Part shown: positions 5,833 through 8,093 of the stretch, piece after piece
How the letters are laid out: each line of letters opens with the position of its first letter
How positions within the stretch are numbered: position 1 is the stretch's first letter
NCBI GenBank assembly: GCA_018971765.1
Contig: JAGXAA010000042.1
Location: 1-8,093, forward strand
Reading direction: 5' to 3'
From: Patescibacteria group bacterium
GTDB taxonomy: Bacteria; Patescibacteriota; Minisyncoccia; Phycocordibacterales; GWA1-40-21
DNA: 8,093 nt
The notes under the pieces: model-generated
Told to the model about the DNA's origin: nothing
Databases searched by the model: none
The model's input: only the letters and a program-made list of their open reading frames with translations
Made by a program: the position numbers and the translations under genes

Positions 5833-7218
5833 ATGAGAGAAAACCAAAGGACAAACCAAATAAGAATTCCTCCCCAAAATGTCGAATCCGAAAGAGCTCT
5901 TCTCGGCTCGATAATGCTTCGCTCCGAGTCCATAGACGAGATAATGGACATCGTGCGCGCCGATTCGTTCTATTCCGAAAAACACCGCCTTATTTTCAAA
6001 GCAATGGCTGATCTTTTCTCAAAGAACGAACCGATTGATCTTCTGACTCTTTCTTCTCGTCTCAAAGAAAGAGAATTGCTGGATCAAATCGGCGGAATGA
6101 GCTATCTTACAGAACTTGTGAACACCGTTCCCTCTTCCTCGAACGCCGAATATTACGCGCGGATGATTCAGAAAAAACATTTGATGCGAAAGCTCATCGA
6201 AGCTTCCGAGCATATCTGCGCCTTGGGTTACGATGAAACCTCCGAGCTTGATGATCTTTTGGACAAAGCCGAAAAAAAAATATACGAGGTGACCCACAGC
6301 TCGTCAGGCGGAAACTTTATCGAACTTAAAGACGCGCTCGGCGAAGCGTGGGAAAGACTGGACAGATTGCATAAATCCAAAGAAGAATTCAGAGGCGTTC
6401 CGACCGGCTTTCGCGAACTCGACAACAAGCTCGCCGGACTTCAAAAATCGGATTTGGTGATTCTTGCCGCGAGGCCATCAATGGGCAAAACCGCCTTGGC
6501 CTTGGACATCGCGAGGCAAGCCGCGATTCAGCGCAATATTCCAGTCGCCATATTTTCGCTGGAAATGTCCGCCCAACAGCTCGTTGACAGAATGCTCGCG
6601 GCCGAATCAAGAGTGGACGCGTGGAAACTCCGCACGGGAAAACTGTCGCTCGACAGCGAGTTTGAAAAGATAAGAAATTCTCTCGACCCTCTTTCCAAAG
6701 CGCCGATATTCGTGGACGATCAGCCGGCGAATAACATTCTCAAAATGCGCGCAATAGTAAGGCGGCTCAAAGGAGAGAAGAAGCTGGGGCTCGTCGTCGT
6801 CGACTATCTCCAGCTTATGGTGCCGACAAATTCAAGAAATTCGGACAACACCGTTCAGCAAGTGACGGAAATTTCCCGCTCGCTCAAACACCTCGCCAGA
6901 GAATTCGACATTCCGGTGCTCGCTCTTTCCCAGCTTTCTCGCGCCGTCGAGCAGAGAGGCGGGCGGCCTCGCCTTTCCGACCTTAGAGATTCCGGCTCCA
7001 TAGAGCAAGACGCCGATGTCGTTATGTTCATTCACAGAGAAGACAAATACAAAGAAGATTCAGACAAGCCGAACATCGCCGAAATACTCATAGAAAAACA
7101 CAGAAACGGTCCGACGGGCAAAGTTGAATTGTATTTCGACCAAAACAAATCGACTTTTCTGAGTATTGATAAAAGCAATTTTGCCGACTTTGAGGAGCCG
7201 ACCGCCGCCGAATTTTAA
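5833..7218 (+). CDS. dnaB: Replicative DNA helicase DnaB
   Basis: DnaB is the hexameric helicase that unwinds DNA at the replication fork and binds primase. The N-terminal domain covers about 11-115 (IPPQNVESERALLGSIML at 12-29), then a linker, then a RecA-like ATPase domain from about 185 (GVPTGFRELD 188-197). Walker A is ARPSMGKTA (213-221, Lys219/Thr220), the catalytic Glu is in FSLEMS (Glu244), Walker B is VVVDYLQL (321-328, Asp324), and the arginine finger is in EKHRNGPTG (Arg424). At 461 aa it is normal length with no intein. I prefer the start at 5833 because GGGA precedes it and a possible -10 element ends at 5823; an ATG at 5824 would add three residues (MGP). It sits 75 nt after cysS. 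Confidence 0.96.
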   Translation: MRENQRTNQIRIPPQNVESERALLGSIMLRSESIDEIMDIVRADSFYSEKHRLIFKAMADLFSKNEPIDLLTLSSRLKERELLDQIGGMSYLTELVNTVPSSSNAEYYARMIQKKHLMRKLIEASEHICALGYDETSELDDLLDKAEKKIYEVTHSSSGGNFIELKDALGEAWERLDRLHKSKEEFRGVPTGFRELDNKLAGLQKSDLVILAARPSMGKTALALDIARQAAIQRNIPVAIFSLEMSAQQLVDRMLAAESRVDAWKLRTGKLSLDSEFEKIRNSLDPLSKAPIFVDDQPANNILKMRAIVRRLKGEKKLGLVVVDYLQLMVPTNSRNSDNTVQQVTEISRSLKHLAREFDIPVLALSQLSRAVEQRGGRPRLSDLRDSGSIEQDADVVMFIHREDKYKEDSDKPNIAEILIEKHRNGPTGKVELYFDQNKSTFLSIDKSNFADFEEPTAAEF

Positions 7219-7255
7219 TCGAATTAATCATAATGAGATTTTATTATTTATTGCT

Positions 7256-7373
7256 TTGAATTACGGAACTCCGTTATGAGCGGAAACTTGCGCAAGCGCG
7301 ACTGGCGCGAGCAGAGCAAATTTTCAGCAGAAAATTATGCGCGTTCCGCGAATAATGGAGTTTCGTAATTTAA
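7256..7373 (+). other. 118-nt structured element (possible three-way-junction RNA or MITE-like repeat) before recR
   Basis: The ends 7256-7277 and 7352-7373 pair over 22 positions, 19 Watson-Crick and three G-U (7258/7371, 7266/7363, 7273/7356). Next come tandem G-A mismatches (7278-7279 against 7350-7351) and six more pairs (GCGGAA 7280-7285 with TTCCGC 7344-7349). Inside, CTTGCGC (7287-7293) pairs with GCGCGAG (7305-7311), and GCAAATTTTC (7316-7325) pairs with the segment 7330-7340 around loop AGCA. The result is a three-way junction. All wobbles are G-U when read as plus-strand RNA; the minus-strand RNA would have A-C mismatches there. It ends 13 nt before the recR ATG and is not followed by a T-run. 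No coding potential is evident, and I do not recognise a known RNA family. Confidence 0.55.
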
Positions 7374-7386
7374 CTCACCAATTATT

Positions 7387-8019
7387 ATGAAAAAAATAAA
7401 CAGATTAAGCGATATGTTCAGCGAATTTCCCGGCATTGGTCCGAGACAGTCAAAACGATTTGTCTATTTTTTGCTTGCCAGAAATCCAGAATTTCTGGAC
7501 GAGATGGCGAGCATGATCGCGAATCTGAAAAAAGAAATAAGGCAATGCGAAGATTGTTCGAGATTTTTCCAAAAGAATTTCTCCAATTCCCCCATCTGTG
7601 AAATCTGCGGAGACAAAAACAGAGACAGAACCAAACTTATGCTTGTCAGTCGCGATATCGACTTGGAAACGGTGGAAAAAAGCGGTTCGTATAGCGGAAT
7701 GTATTTCGTCCTTGGCGGTTCGGTGCCGATTCTGGAGAAAAATCCTGAAAATCAAATCCGACTCAAAAGACTTTTCTCTTATTTGGATGAGAAAGCCGGA
7801 AACAGAGGCGAAGCAGACAAATTGAAAGAAATAATTTTGGGAATGAATGCCAACCCGACAGGCGAACACACGGCTGATTTTCTAAAAAACGCCCTATCCG
7901 AATTTTCCGCAAAATACGGAATAAAAATATCGGCTCTCGGCCGCGGACTCTCCACTGGAACGGAGCTTGAATATTCCGATGCTGAAACAATTAAAAATGC
8001 TTTGAAAAATAGAGCCTGA
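7387..8019 (+). CDS. recR: Recombination mediator protein RecR
   Basis: RecR works with RecO and RecF to load RecA on gapped DNA during repair; it forms a ring that clamps DNA. The 210-aa product, near the usual 200, has an N-terminal helix-hairpin-helix (about 5-28, FPGIGPRQSKRF), a four-Cys zinc motif (Cys54, Cys57, Cys71, Cys74), a Toprim-like domain (about 83-165) and the C-terminal hallmark GRGLSTGTELEYSDAET (185-201). Two segments depart from the E. coli and Deinococcus pattern: VSRDID (87-92) replaces the usual VVE-type start of Toprim, and SVPILEKNP (112-120) replaces LSPLDGIGP. No Shine-Dalgarno is visible before the ATG; the structured element lies immediately upstream. It ends at TGA. 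Family call is firm. Confidence 0.93.
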   Translation: MKKINRLSDMFSEFPGIGPRQSKRFVYFLLARNPEFLDEMASMIANLKKEIRQCEDCSRFFQKNFSNSPICEICGDKNRDRTKLMLVSRDIDLETVEKSGSYSGMYFVLGGSVPILEKNPENQIRLKRLFSYLDEKAGNRGEADKLKEIILGMNANPTGEHTADFLKNALSEFSAKYGIKISALGRGLSTGTELEYSDAETIKNALKNRA

Positions 8020-8093
8020 TACATGTTCGCGCTTAACCGCGACCTATAAAGTGTTCTTAACAAGTCTTACTGACCTACGGCGTAATTTTTACC
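8020..8093. other. Non-coding tail after recR, nothing firmly identified
   Basis: These 74 bases hold one small stem (TCGCG 8027-8031 with CGCGA 8038-8042, 6-nt loop) with no T-run, so it is a poor terminator. TATAAA at 8045-8050 resembles a -10, but no matching -35 is seen. The stretch may lead into a gene beyond the right edge. Confidence 0.3.

Noticed and set aside
5833..7218. Intein in DnaB
   Set aside because: DnaB is a common intein host, but the product is 461 aa and the Walker A and B regions are continuous.
7256..7373. Element before recR as the dnaB terminator or a CRISPR repeat
   Set aside because: The stem is not followed by a T-run, and there is only one unit with no repeated spacer pattern.
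7450..7869. 139-codon open frame on the minus strand opposite recR
   Set aside because: It is antisense to conserved RecR zinc and Toprim coding, has no motif and no ribosome site.
8020..8093. tRNA or other RNA gene in the tail
   Set aside because: No cloverleaf arms, no TTCGA-type T-loop and no CCA end could be fitted; only one 5-bp stem is visible.

Overview
The window reads as a compact bacterial chromosome segment. It most resembles a Patescibacteria/CPR genome, probably of the Parcubacteria type. The reasons are the style of the proteins (a short RecR with an altered Toprim segment, an S41 peptidase and a D,D-carboxypeptidase each carrying a Ser/Ala-rich insertion), short intergenic gaps, few clear Shine-Dalgarno sequences and moderate, AT-leaning composition. 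The lineage is inferred from overall character, not from a search. TAA, TAG and TGA all act as plausible stops (cysS and recR end at TGA at normal family lengths), so the standard bacterial code fits and the UGA=Gly code of Gracilibacteria/SR1 does not.

Left part, minus strand (1-3264): a three-gene envelope/chromosome cluster is transcribed right to left: scpB, then a D-alanyl-D-alanine carboxypeptidase overlapping it by 38 nt, then an S41 C-terminal processing peptidase. Beyond the peptidase lie a possible terminator, a good sigma70-type promoter, and the 5' part of an RNA gene running off the left edge. The conserved block complementary to 55-67 (AGAGGAAAGTCCG) marks it as RNase P RNA (rnpB). 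A perfect 38-bp palindrome sits at the very edge, inside this RNA.

Middle (3265-3478): a 214-bp divergent control region has an extended -10 element facing each way, one for the scpB cluster and one for corA.

Right part, plus strand (3479-8019): corA (Mg2+/Co2+ channel family, with SMN in place of the GMN signature), cysS (cysteinyl-tRNA synthetase, overlapping corA), dnaB (replicative helicase) and recR (RecFOR recombination mediator). Between dnaB and recR a 118-nt stretch (7256-7373) folds on paper into a three-way junction closed by a long, wobble-containing stem. It is the most unexplained structure in the window.

The genes are nearly all housekeeping: cell-wall trimming, protein quality control, condensin, ion transport, translation, replication, repair and tRNA processing. 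I see no transposase, CRISPR array, phage gene, defence cassette or clearly new multi-gene system. No gene-free stretch exceeds 300 bases; the three gaps above about 150 bases (1-210, 3265-3478, 7219-7386) are described individually.
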